Part shown: positions 48,340 through 57,850 of the stretch, piece after piece
Layout of the letters: every line of letters starts with the position of its first letter
Position numbering within the stretch: the first letter of the stretch is position 1
NCBI RefSeq assembly: GCF_008831285.2
Contig: NC_045147.1
Span: forward strand, 14,052,854 to 14,116,853
From: Nymphaea colorata
Taxonomy: Eukaryota; Streptophyta; Magnoliopsida; Nymphaeales; Nymphaeaceae
DNA: 64,000 nucleotides
Reading direction: 5' to 3'
The notes under the pieces: generated by a model
What the model was told of the DNA's origin: nothing
Databases searched by the model: none
Seen by the model: the letters and a program-made list of their open reading frames with translations, nothing else
Made by a program: the position numbers and the translations under genes

Positions 48340-48550
48340 GCTCATGAACGTTGGCCGGTCGGGCCGCTGCCGGAAGGGGAACGGCGGTGGGCGTCGGGCG
48401 TGAAGAGAGAGGGAGAGGAAAAGGAAAGTCCCACCCTCTGGTCCCGAGCCCCCGGCCCGATTCTTAATGTTTCATAATCGGGCCGGGCCAGGTAGGGGCC
48501 AGATTATGAAGCCCGGTACCCGACAGACCTCGGGCCCGGCCCGAAAAATT
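48340..48550. repeat. GC-rich GGGCCGGGCC-type block, right
   Basis: Includes CGGGCCGGGCCAGG, GCCCGGTACCCG and TCGGGCCCGGCCCG, roughly inverted relative to 45,925-46,060. No target duplication was identified. Confidence 0.4.
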
Positions 48551-48664
48551 AAATCAGAGGGATCTTTCTTGTCCAGAAAGAAAGACGATTGTTAGAGTCG
48601 GAGTTAATTCTAATTTCTTTTGCTCCGCTTTTCGGACCGCTGAGCTAGAGGAAGAAAATGGAGG

Positions 48665-48711
48665 TCTCTCTCCCTCTCCCTCTCCCTCTCCCTCTCCCTC
48701 TCCCTCTCCCC
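48665..48711. repeat. (CCCTCT)n microsatellite in PBG1 leader
   Basis: About eight hexamers directly upstream of the proteasome gene, probably within its 5' UTR or promoter. Confidence 0.9.
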
Positions 48712-48764
48712 TTTTGTAGCCTTCTGTCCCTTTTCGTCTAAAATCTGCTGTTTTGTTTCAGAAC

Positions 48765-51700
48765 ATGTTCGTAAACCCTTCAGGCGAATGCGATTCGAAA
48801 TCTGCCGCCGATTCTGAAAGAACACTGTAAGGTTCCCTCTCCTTCGTTTTCTTTTTGTGCGTTAACGGTCATGTATCGAGATGCAATAGATTCCTGATAC
48901 GTTCATGATCTTTGGTGTCTCTAGTTTGTGCTTGTTATTTTCCGTTCGTCTAGGGAAACTTCTTGGATATAGATGTTAACACTTCGATGATACCGCGATG
49001 CCATGAAATCCCTATTTCTACTTTGGGGTCTTAATTCGAGATCCGCTTCATCGTTCATTTGTTCTAGTTATGATTGCAAAGGAAGGTTGAGATTTTCCTT
49101 GTTGAGCCAGAATGTATTGTTTTACTTTCAGGATGGAAATCCTATGCGACATTTGTGGTGTTGTTGGCATAGGGAAATGCTACTGTTTAGATAATTGTCT
49201 TTCCGAGGTCTTACCTATTTTAGGAAGCCGCTTGAGAGTGGAATATTCAGTGCTTCGAAAAATATGTTCGCGAGTTACAGAAGTACATTTTTAGGATTAT
49301 TGGTTTTTTAGCATGAGAAGTAAAATTTCACGTGATAGCTTATATTTTCATAATTGACAACTCGCATTTAGTATAATAGCATCACGATGTTTATTTTGCT
49401 TTTAAATTAGAGAGGTCAAAAGTAGCACTATGTATTTCATAACTTTATAAAACGCTTTGCAGTTTCAAGAGAACTTTTAGTTGTCATAGTATTTCTACTA
49501 ACTTCTGGATCAGTGTTTTACATCTACCTGCACACCGTCCTTTTTCTCGATTGAGTTTCCTATATTCCATTCAATTTCTCTCTCAGAACGTTAGTTTTTG
49601 TTTCTTGGGTTAAGGAAATATGGATATGTAGAGAAGCCAAATACTTGGTTGTACACTGTATCTTGATCGTCGAGGAAACATACATTAGAGTTTTCATGCA
49701 CTTCTTAGGTCTAAGATGGTTTGAACGTGTGAGGGTGGTAAAATTTGTAAAAGTGTTTGATTATGCCAACATAAATAGTTGACTCAGATGGTGCACATCC
49801 GAGAGATGTTATATTGCTTACATTGAAAAAAGGTGGCTCGTTTGTGTGTGTTTCTTATTTTTGTAGTCGATAATATGAATGGCAATTATAATACATGATG
49901 TATTAGGAATTTAGGATGATAATGCAATCAGTTATTGACCAAATTAGTTTTGTAAAACATCATAGAATTAGGAGATACAGTTTTTGCAGAAAGTTTTTTT
50001 TATCAATCCATCTCAGCTTTGCTGATTTTCCGCTCTTTACAATCTCTGAATTGTATTAACGCTTTTCATTTGAACAGATATTGCTGTCTTGTTGAAACAT
50101 TCTCATTGGGTGGATGTACATTTTCTTTCTAATATCGTTTAAGATATTGTTTGATCTAACGGTTGATGAATTCCATATTTTTGCTAAATGTTGATGAAGA
50201 AAGGGAAATGAAAAAATTTTGCCTTGGTTTTTTGATATTTGTTTGCTTGTGCAATCTTTGGGAACCCCATATGTAGAGGGGTATTCCAATGCTGATATGA
50301 GCTTAAACTGAGAGAATGAATGTTCCACTTATTTGAAATGATTACAGATCTTCTGTCCGATACCCAGCAGCTTGTTATCACTTGAATCAGAGGACCAAAG
50401 GAAAATATCTAGCACCTTTCTTAGATTCATAAAGTCTATAAGACTTCATCGAGCATGCTCTCTGCTTAACACCCTTTTCCTGGAAGATAATGTGGTTCAA
50501 GAAATTTTTTATGCGCTCTTTGGACAGTTATTTATTATGAAAATTTATTGGAAGACAATTTCAAATTTTCTTCAGACAATTGACTCCAAAATGCTAAACG
50601 AAAACATGAGGAGCCACTTTTGCCTTTTGTAGAAACACACACCAAGATGGAGAGAAAGAGAAGGAACACACAATATACGTGGAAAACCTCAAAGAGGTGA
50701 AAAACCACGAAGAAGCTCTAACCTAGGTGCCCAACCGCAACCCTAGGAGAGAGAAAATCTTATATCACTTAATCAACAATTACACTATAAGTGAGATTAA
50801 ATAAGAGGGAAAAACGCCTAGGGTACCGAGCCACTCTCGGTACCCGTGCCCATGGGACCGGGTCTGGATCCAGACCCGGTTCCCTACACATGATATGTTA
50901 ACACTCCCCCTCAAGCTTGGCATACATGTCAAACATGCCTAGCTTGCTTACATTTTTCTCGAATTGAGATGTACATAAGGCTTTGGTTAGAACATCTGCA
51001 ATTTGATCTTCAGACTTCATATAAGGTAGGATCAACTCCTTTGAATCTATGCGTTCCCGTATGAAGTGGCGATCAATCTCCACATGTTTAGTTCTGTCAT
51101 GCAAAACGGGATTATTCGCAAGATTAATTGCAGACTTGTTGTCGCAGTACATCCTCATCTTCTCTTCTGTTTCAACACCAATATCTGCTAGGAGAATCTT
51201 TAACCATAACATTTCTGTAACTCCCATAGCCACAGCCCTGTATTCAGCCTCAGCACTGGATCTAGAGCAAACTTCCTGCCTCTTACTTCTCCATACAACA
51301 AGGTTACCTCCCAGAAAGATGCAGTACCCTGTGGTAGACCTCCTAGTATCAGTACATCCGGCCCAATCTGCGTCAGAGTATCCTTCAATATTAAGTTGGT
51401 CTTGCTGAGTATAGAGTAATCCTTTTCCTGGGTTATTCTTTAGGTACCCCAACACTCTTTCTGCACTCCTCCAGTGACAATCAGTAGGAGCATGCATAAA
51501 CTGACTCAACACATTCACAGCATAAGTAATATCAGGGCGAGTAAGAGTAAGATAGATGAGCTTACCAACCAGCCTCTGATACCGCCCTTTTCCTTCTTCA
51601 TCTAGGATGTTGCCAGTTTTGATGCTTATCTTTGTACCAGACTCCATTGGAGTTTGAAAGGGTCTGCATCCAAGTTTGCCTGTTTCCTTTAGAAGATCCA

Positions 51701-54700
51701 GAGTGTATTTCCTTTGGCTCATAACCAGCCCTGTCTCTGACCGTGCAATCTCTATCCCCAGAAAGTATCTTAGTTTACCCAAATCTTTAAGATCAAATTC
51801 AGCAGCTAACTTCTCCTTCATCTTCTTTTTCTCTTCTTCATCGTCACCTGTGACTATCATATCATCAACATACACAAGAAGAAGACTCACCAGGCCATCT
51901 CTCTGCTTAATGAATAGGGTGTGATCACCATTTCCCTGTTTGTATCCATTTGTCTTCATCACTATCCTCAGTCTTTCAAACCATGCTCTAGGAGACTGCT
52001 TTAATCCATACAAAGCTTTCTTAAGATGACAGCATTTTCCGCTTTGAACATATCCAGGAGGCATACTCATATAGACCTCTTCTTCTAGATTGCCATTTAA
52101 GAATGCGTTCTTAACATCAAGTTGATCCATGCTCCACCCCTTTTTCACGGCAAGTGCTAATATGACCCTCACAGTTTTCAGTTTGGCAACAGGGGCAAAG
52201 GTTTCAAGATAATCAATACCATATTTCTGGCTAAACCCCTTTGCAACAAGCCGAGCCTTATACCTTTCCACAGTACCATCTGGTTTGTACTTCACATTGA
52301 ACACCCACTTTGAACCAACTAAATGAGTCCCTTTGGGAATATCCACAACTTCCCAAGTGTCATTCTTTGCCAAGGCATTCATCTCCTCTGTCATGGCCTG
52401 TAGCCATTTAGGATCCTCTCTAGCATCTTCCACACACCTGGGAATAACAGACTTAGACAAGGATGTTATAAAGCATTTGTAATCCTTACTCAATTTCGCA
52501 TAAGAGACAAATCTCTGAATAGGATGAGAAGTGCAAGACCTGATGCCCTTGCGCAGGGCTATAGGAAGCTCTTCATTGATTAGACTTGGGTCATCCGGGG
52601 AGCTCACAGGATTGGGATTGGTTACATCAACATTTTCAATCACATCTGTCTTCTTCCTTCTGTACACCTGGCCAAACAAATGATCACGGGCTGTAGGCTG
52701 ATTATCATCAAGACCCTCGTCCATGTGACGGTCTCTATCATCTCTGACTGTGTCTGCCACACTTTCACTGGCCTTGTAATCCAAGAAATCCGTAAACTGA
52801 ATCAACTGATTTGAGGAATACTCTTCACTACTGTGTCCTAGATACTCCCCCTGAAGAGGATTCACATGAAAGTATGCCTCATGTTCATGGAAGGTGACGT
52901 CCCGGGAAACATAGACTTTAGAGGTGGTAGGATCAACACATTTGTATCCCTTCTGAGTGGAGGAATACCCCAGGAAGACAGCCTTGACAGACCGATGATC
53001 AAGTTTCTTGAGGGTGGGACTATGGTCATGAACAAAACAGACACACCCGAACACCCGAGGAGTAAGAGGCCAGGGATTCTGAGAAGGCCAAAGCATAGAG
53101 TACGGGGAATGGCCCTGCAACACACGGGTAGGCATACGGTTGATAAGGTGGGTACTAGTGAGAAGCGCATCACCCCAGTAGCGCTTGGGAACCTGACGAT
53201 GGAACAGAAGAGCCCGGGTAACATCAAGCAAATGGCGATTCTTTCGTTCAGCCACGCCATTTTGGGGAGGTGTGTAACTACATGACGTTTCATGGACAAT
53301 ACCCTTGCTCTTCAAGAAATCATCTAGGGATTGAGAGACATACTCTCGAGCATTATCGGTGCGAAAAACTTGGACAGACGTCTGAAACTGAGTCTCAACA
53401 AAGGCCACAAAATTTTTGACAATAACAGGAACTTCACTACGTTCTTTCAACAGATACACGAACGTACAACGGGAGTAATCATCAATAAGGGTCATAAAGT
53501 AATGAAAACCACGACAAGTGGGTACTCCCGAAGGACCCCAAACATCAGAATGAACCAAAGCAAATGGACGAGTGGTTTTATTGAATGAAATAGGGTACGA
53601 GGCCCTAACATGTTTAGCTAACTGACACACTTCACAGGTGAAGGAGTCCATGGAAACAGAATGAAACAAACTAGGAAACAACTTCTTAATCAATGGAAAC
53701 GGAAGATGACCAAGCCGCTCGTGCCATCGCATAATAGTAGATCTGTCTCCCATGCCTGACAACTGTCCACTAGTGGCTGAAATAAGAGCGGACGCAACCT
53801 GCACAGGCAGTCTGTAGAGTCCATCAATAGCCGAACCAATCCCAATCTTCTGCCCCGTCACCAAGTCCTGCAGAAAACACCGATCAGCAGAAAAGATCAG
53901 ATTACAGTTGAGCTCTTTAGTAATACTGCTGACAGATAACAAATTCACAGGAATATTGGGAACATGAAGAGCATTATGAAGACAGTATTTATTTAGCAAG
54001 GACAAACTCCCTTTTCCAGCCACAGAGATAGAAGAACCATCAGCCATAGATACACGTTGCTGCCCCGAAGACAATTTGTATTCTTGGAACATCTTAGGGT
54101 CCCCTGTCATATGATGCGTAGCACCACTGTCAACAATCCAATCACCATGTGAGGAATTACCTTGGTCACTAGTGGCCACGAGAGCTTGGGCTAACTTAGC
54201 CCCCTCAGACGTGGAAGTATCCTCCTGAGTAGTAGACAGCCGGCTGATATACGCTTGCAGTTCTTTGATTTGATCGGAGGAAAGCTTAGATTTGGCAACA
54301 TTTGAAGGACTACTCTGACTAGGCTCAGGCACAAAAGGACTCCGGCGGCTAGAAGGAGGACGACCCCGGACAAGCCGCCTCTCAGGATGAAGATCCCAAC
54401 AAAAATCAACAGAATGTCCTGATTTGTTGCAATGGCTACACCGCCGAACAGGACGCTGTCCAATCCCAGAAGCACGACTAACAAAGGCTGAAGGAGAACT
54501 CCCCTGACTGGTGTCAATATGCATCACCTGTCGACGCTGTTCCTCAGATTCCACACGGGCATACACCTCTTCAATTCCGGGGACCTCGTCACAATTGAGA
54601 ATTTGGCTCCTAATGGATTCAAATTCATCGCGTAAGCCTCCGAGGAAAAGAAACGTCCGATCCATCCACTCTTTGTCCCAGTACAAGGCATGATCAGACC

Positions 54701-57700
54701 CACAGTGCCAGTCATCATTCACATGGTAGTCAAGTTCCTCCCACTTAGTCTTTAGGGCTGCAAAGAAAGCGGCTACAGACAAGTCACCCTGTTTAAGAGA
54801 GTATATGCTACGTTTGATTTGGTACGTACGCAATACTCTCTTCTTACGGCCATACATCCGTGCAAGCACAGTCCACATGTCGTAGGCAGTCGATTTACGC
54901 AAGATCAAAGGCTGAATATCTGCAGAAACAGAACTAATAATCCATACTTTAACCTGACTATCTTCCAACGTCCAAGTAGCCCATCGCGGATCGGTTTTTG
55001 AAGGTGCAGGCTTCTCCCCAGTGATGTAGGGCAGGCGACCACGACTGGTTATCCCAATTTCTAGGGCAGCCGACCAAGAGAGATAGTTATCCTTGTTCAG
55101 CCGGATGGAGGTGACTTGAACAGGCAAGATCTCGCTCTTGGTATTGCTGCCCGAGTCTAGGGCATCATCGAGCTTGAGGGACATCTCCTCGGCCATCACA
55201 ACCACCAAGGAGAAAGAATACCCAGCACCAGAGACGACAAACAAGAGGCAGCGGCGCTGAACGGCGGCGGTGCGGGAGAGAGCGACGGCGGTGGGCAGCA
55301 GTGGCGCGGGACGGCGGCGGCGCTGAAGTGGGCGACGGCGGCGCTGAAGTGGGCGACGGCGGCACGGGACGGTGGCGGCGCAGCTGGCAGAGGAAAAAAA
55401 CGGCGGAAACACGACTATCACACCAACGATCTCTCACGCGTTGGCTCTGATACCATGTAGAAACACACACCAAGATGGAGAGAAAGAGAAGGAACACACA
55501 ATATACGTGGAAAACCTCAAAGAGAGGTGAAAAACCACGGAGAAGCTCTAACCTAGGTGCCCAACCGCAACCCTAGGAGAGAGAAAATCTTATATCACTT
55601 AATCAACAATTACACTATAAGTGAGATTAAATAAGAGGGAAAAACGCCTAGGGTACCGAGCCACTCTCGGTACCCGTGCCCATGGGACCGGGTCTGGATC
55701 CAGACCCGGTTCCCTACACATGATATGTTAACACCTTTCATTTACTTGTTTTCTTTCTTTTTTTTTTCCAGTATGCTTATGAGTTATGGTAACATAATGC
55801 ATTATTTTCCCCCTAATTTTCTTCTTAAAGGTTCTGTTCTTACATTTCAATCCTAATCTCAAATAATTTTTTTCGTTTAAACAGTAAGCTTAATTCAATC
55901 ATCACCAGATTATTCTATACAAAACCTCATATTGAGCAATGTATTTAGCTCTGGAATGATGAATTGCTGCCAGATCAGACTAGCATAAGTGTGAATTATG
56001 CACTTTTTGTCTTAACTGAGAACTTGGACTTGGAATTATATTCGTTGTTTTAGGAGTCTCTTGGTTATTCAATTTGATTGAGGCCTGATCAGATGTCATT
56101 ATCATGTTTGTGCCACAATTTATGATTTTGATGATATCATTGCTTGTTAGACAGGAAAGATGTTTTTACAGCTAAAACATAAATTTCATGATTCACATTT
56201 TTTCATCTACCTTACAAATGGATCTGGTACTTGTTGGGATTATAATGTGCAGCATCTTCCACGTTGTTTGTAATGTTATTGACTAGTAAGATAAGTGGCT
56301 TATCTTGCTGAAATATTCTCTATTTCTTTCTGAAATTCTGACTTTCAGGTATCCATATGTCACTGGTACATCCGTTGTTGCTGTCAAATACAAAGATGGA
56401 ATTCTCATGGCTGCTGATACAGGAGGTCAGTTTTTGAACATGTTAACATTAAAATAAATTTCTGAAGTTTGACTTGAGTGCTGTTTCATCTTCTTATACA
56501 GTGGAAGACAATAGCTGCACTTTAGACAATGCTTAGTGTTCAATGGTTGATGATGACTTCTGAACTTGTTTATTTCTTACTTGTGCTTAGTCATATTTGA
56601 TACAAAAACCATCAGAAGATGACATCCATATTGCTTATGTTTTTGGTTACTTAAACAAGTTTGGTATTGTACTCGAGTCTTATTCTTTGGGACCACGTTT
56701 ACTCGAATTGTAAACCATTGATTTATTGGATTTTGTTAGTCCCAACAGGGTATAATAATTAAGATGGAAAAGAAACTTTTTTGGTATACAAGGGGCCTAA
56801 GATATTTTCCCTCTAAAAGATAAATGGAAGATTTTTGGATGCATTGTAAATTTGGATATGAATTCTATCACCATCTTCCAGTTGGATAGGTTTTCTTATG
56901 ATTTCATATCTATGAATTGTTGACAGGTTCTTATGGATCTACCTTGCGCTATAAGAGTGTTGAAAGAATGAAAGCAATTGGTAAACATTCGGTTTTGGGT
57001 GCAAGCGGTGAAATAAGTGATTTTCAGGAGATCTTGAGATATCTTGATGAGCTGATGTATGTATTCATTCTGAGGAATGTCTCAGTCCTTGATAGGAGTA
57101 GATACATTCAAGTAGTGAGTCTTGTAAAGTTAGCACTTGTTTATGCATATTTTCTCTACTCTCGTTAATGGTTAATATATCTGCAGCTTGTATGATAACA
57201 TGTGGGATGATGGGAATTCATTGGGTCCTAAAGAAGTACACAGCTATCTTAATCGTGTGATGTACAGTAGACGCAACAAATTTAATCCCTTGTGGAATTC
57301 ACTTGTTCTTGGAGGGGTGAAAAATGGCCAGAAATATCTTGGGATGGTAAAAAAAAGTGGTTTTCTTTTTATTTAAGTTGCATCGTTAAAGTATGCATCA
57401 ATTTGGGTATGAATTCTGTGGTTTCCCACAATTTTCATTTTCCAGGTTAGCATGATTGGGGTACATTTTGAGGACAATCATGTTGCAACTGGATTTGGAA
57501 ACCATCTTGCCAGGCCTATTCTGCGTGACGAGTGGCGTGAGGATATGAGTTTTGAGGAAGCTGTTAAGCTTCTTGAGAAATGCATGCTTGTTCTTCTATA
57601 CCGTGATCGATCAGCTATCAACAAGATTCAGGTGGTTATTCTTTGTTAGCTGATTTTTTTTCCTATTTCTACCTATGTAGCATGCAAGGCATGTTTTATC

Positions 57701-57850
57701 CTTAAGGTTATGGTGTAACTAGTTGTTTTCTTTCAGATTTCCCAAGTCACAGAAGCAGGCTTCAATATCTTCCAACCGTATGCTTTGAAGACGTTTTGGG
57801 GCTTTTCTGCATTCGAGAATCCATCAAAAGGTGCTGTTGGGACATGGTAG
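48765..57850 (+). CDS. PBG1: 20S proteasome subunit beta type-4 (beta-7), PBG1 type
   Basis: Six exons: 48,765-48,826, 56,349-56,425, 56,927-57,056, 57,187-57,346, 57,446-57,631 and 57,737-57,850. All have GT-AG borders and matching phases, giving 242 residues. The sequence follows plant PBG1: ERTL-YPYVTGTSVVAVKY, AADTGGSYGSTLRYKS, LGASGEISDFQEILRYLDEL, NMWDDGNSLGPKE, RRNKFNPLWNSLVLGGVK, ATGFGNHLARPILRDEW. Beta-7 is a non-catalytic, structural subunit of the core particle's beta ring, so no active N-terminal Thr is expected. The exon 1/2 join restores the CTG of Leu21. The ATG is directly preceded by TTTGTTTCAG, so a 5' UTR intron may end there. Intron 1 is 7.5 kb because of an antisense copia element. 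Length is normal and no defect is seen. Confidence 0.95.
50623..50627. repeat. Target-site duplication CCTTT (left)
   Basis: CCTTT abuts the left LTR and is repeated exactly at 55,734-55,738 after the right LTR, marking an unrearranged insertion. Confidence 0.95.
50628..50903 (-). repeat. 3' LTR of copia element
   Basis: 276 bp. In element sense it begins TGTTAACA and ends TCTACA. It contains two adjacent perfect palindromes (see 50,821-50,880). The stop codon of the gag-pol frame (50,898-50,900) lies in its first bases. Confidence 0.96.
50821..50880. promoter_or_regulatory. Twin palindromes in the LTR
   Basis: 50,821-50,845 is a 10-bp stem (GGGTACCGAG/CTCGGTACCC) with a 5-base loop. 50,857-50,880 is a 24-bp perfect palindrome centred on GGATCC. 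Both are kept unchanged in the other LTR (55,651-55,675 and 55,687-55,710). They could form RNA hairpins near the transcript ends or bind dimeric proteins; the role is inferred. Confidence 0.7.
50898..55196 (-). CDS. Copia gag-pol polyprotein
   Basis: 1,432 residues from MAEEMSLKLDDALD to TAA, no frameshift or internal stop. Order: gag; zinc knuckle CSHCNKSGHSVDFC (253-266); aspartic protease DSGATHH (Asp356); integrase zinc domain (His492, Cys521, Cys524); catalytic triad Asp551 (VHSDVWGP), Asp614 (FRTDNAREY), Glu650 (NGVAERKN); reverse transcriptase from about 947 with YVDDM (Asp1111/1112); RNase H with YSDADWAG, SSAEAEYRA and YCDNKSA. I chose the start at 55,196 because gag homology begins there, but the frame stays open for 75 more codons upstream to 55,421, an Arg/Pro-rich leader with a repeated PLQRRRR unit. 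The frame runs through the polypurine tract and stops inside the LTR. Confidence 0.95.
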   Translation of the reverse strand: MAEEMSLKLDDALDSGSNTKSEILPVQVTSIRLNKDNYLSWSAALEIGITSRGRLPYITGEKPAPSKTDPRWATWTLEDSQVKVWIISSVSADIQPLILRKSTAYDMWTVLARMYGRKKRVLRTYQIKRSIYSLKQGDLSVAAFFAALKTKWEELDYHVNDDWHCGSDHALYWDKEWMDRTFLFLGGLRDEFESIRSQILNCDEVPGIEEVYARVESEEQRRQVMHIDTSQGSSPSAFVSRASGIGQRPVRRCSHCNKSGHSVDFCWDLHPERRLVRGRPPSSRRSPFVPEPSQSSPSNVAKSKLSSDQIKELQAYISRLSTTQEDTSTSEGAKLAQALVATSDQGNSSHGDWIVDSGATHHMTGDPKMFQEYKLSSGQQRVSMADGSSISVAGKGSLSLLNKYCLHNALHVPNIPVNLLSVSSITKELNCNLIFSADRCFLQDLVTGQKIGIGSAIDGLYRLPVQVASALISATSGQLSGMGDRSTIMRWHERLGHLPFPLIKKLFPSLFHSVSMDSFTCEVCQLAKHVRASYPISFNKTTRPFALVHSDVWGPSGVPTCRGFHYFMTLIDDYSRCTFVYLLKERSEVPVIVKNFVAFVETQFQTSVQVFRTDNAREYVSQSLDDFLKSKGIVHETSCSYTPPQNGVAERKNRHLLDVTRALLFHRQVPKRYWGDALLTSTHLINRMPTRVLQGHSPYSMLWPSQNPWPLTPRVFGCVCFVHDHSPTLKKLDHRSVKAVFLGYSSTQKGYKCVDPTTSKVYVSRDVTFHEHEAYFHVNPLQGEYLGHSSEEYSSNQLIQFTDFLDYKASESVADTVRDDRDRHMDEGLDDNQPTARDHLFGQVYRRKKTDVIENVDVTNPNPVSSPDDPSLINEELPIALRKGIRSCTSHPIQRFVSYAKLSKDYKCFITSLSKSVIPRCVEDAREDPKWLQAMTEEMNALAKNDTWEVVDIPKGTHLVGSKWVFNVKYKPDGTVERYKARLVAKGFSQKYGIDYLETFAPVAKLKTVRVILALAVKKGWSMDQLDVKNAFLNGNLEEEVYMSMPPGYVQSGKCCHLKKALYGLKQSPRAWFERLRIVMKTNGYKQGNGDHTLFIKQRDGLVSLLLVYVDDMIVTGDDEEEKKKMKEKLAAEFDLKDLGKLRYFLGIEIARSETGLVMSQRKYTLDLLKETGKLGCRPFQTPMESGTKISIKTGNILDEEGKGRYQRLVGKLIYLTLTRPDITYAVNVLSQFMHAPTDCHWRSAERVLGYLKNNPGKGLLYTQQDQLNIEGYSDADWAGCTDTRRSTTGYCIFLGGNLVVWRSKRQEVCSRSSAEAEYRAVAMGVTEMLWLKILLADIGVETEEKMRMYCDNKSAINLANNPVLHDRTKHVEIDRHFIRERIDSKELILPYMKSEDQIADVLTKALCTSQFEKNVSKLGMFDMYAKLEGEC
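50904..50912 (-). other. Polypurine tract
   Basis: GAGGGGGAG in element sense, directly adjoining the 3' LTR; primes plus-strand DNA synthesis. It overlaps the last codons of pol. Confidence 0.9.
55262..55375 (-). repeat. GC-rich short repeats in copia leader
   Basis: GGCGACGGCGGCGCTGAAGT-type units occur in tandem and, translated, give the repeated PLQRRRR. Located between primer site and gag start. Confidence 0.7.
55443..55455 (-). other. Primer-binding site, initiator tRNA-Met
   Basis: TGGTATCAGAGCC in element sense, directly next to the 5' LTR; complementary to the 3' end of plant initiator tRNA-Met. Confidence 0.95.
55456..55733 (-). repeat. 5' LTR of copia element
   Basis: 278 bp. 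Differs from the 3' LTR by an added AG (CAAAGAGAGG against CAAAGAGG) and one A/G change (CCACGGAG against CCACGAAG). The element promoter should lie here; a TATAAG-like string in element sense occurs near 55,589-55,595. Confidence 0.96.
55734..55738. repeat. Target-site duplication CCTTT (right)
   Basis: Exact repeat of 50,623-50,627. Confidence 0.95.

Larger units (their letters stand above)
50628..55733 (-). mobile_element. Full-length Ty1/copia LTR retrotransposon in PBG1 intron 1
   Basis: A 5.1-kb element in antisense orientation to the host gene. It has LTRs of 276 and 278 bp (TG...CA), a 5-bp target duplication, an initiator tRNA-Met primer site, a polypurine tract and one continuous gag-pol frame. 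The LTRs differ by one substitution and one 2-bp indel, so insertion is recent. Order protease-integrase-reverse transcriptase-RNase H defines copia; compact size and short LTRs resemble the Ale/Retrofit lineage (inferred). The element is complete and may be autonomous. Confidence 0.97.

Noticed and set aside
52862..53299. 145-residue and opposite-strand frames within the copia element
   Set aside because: Shadows of the gag-pol frame, without independent motifs.
56540..56620. C/D-box snoRNA in PBG1 intron 2 (TGATGATGA, CTGA)
   Set aside because: The CTGA lies only a few bases after the C-box-like string, and no terminal stem or second box pair is seen.
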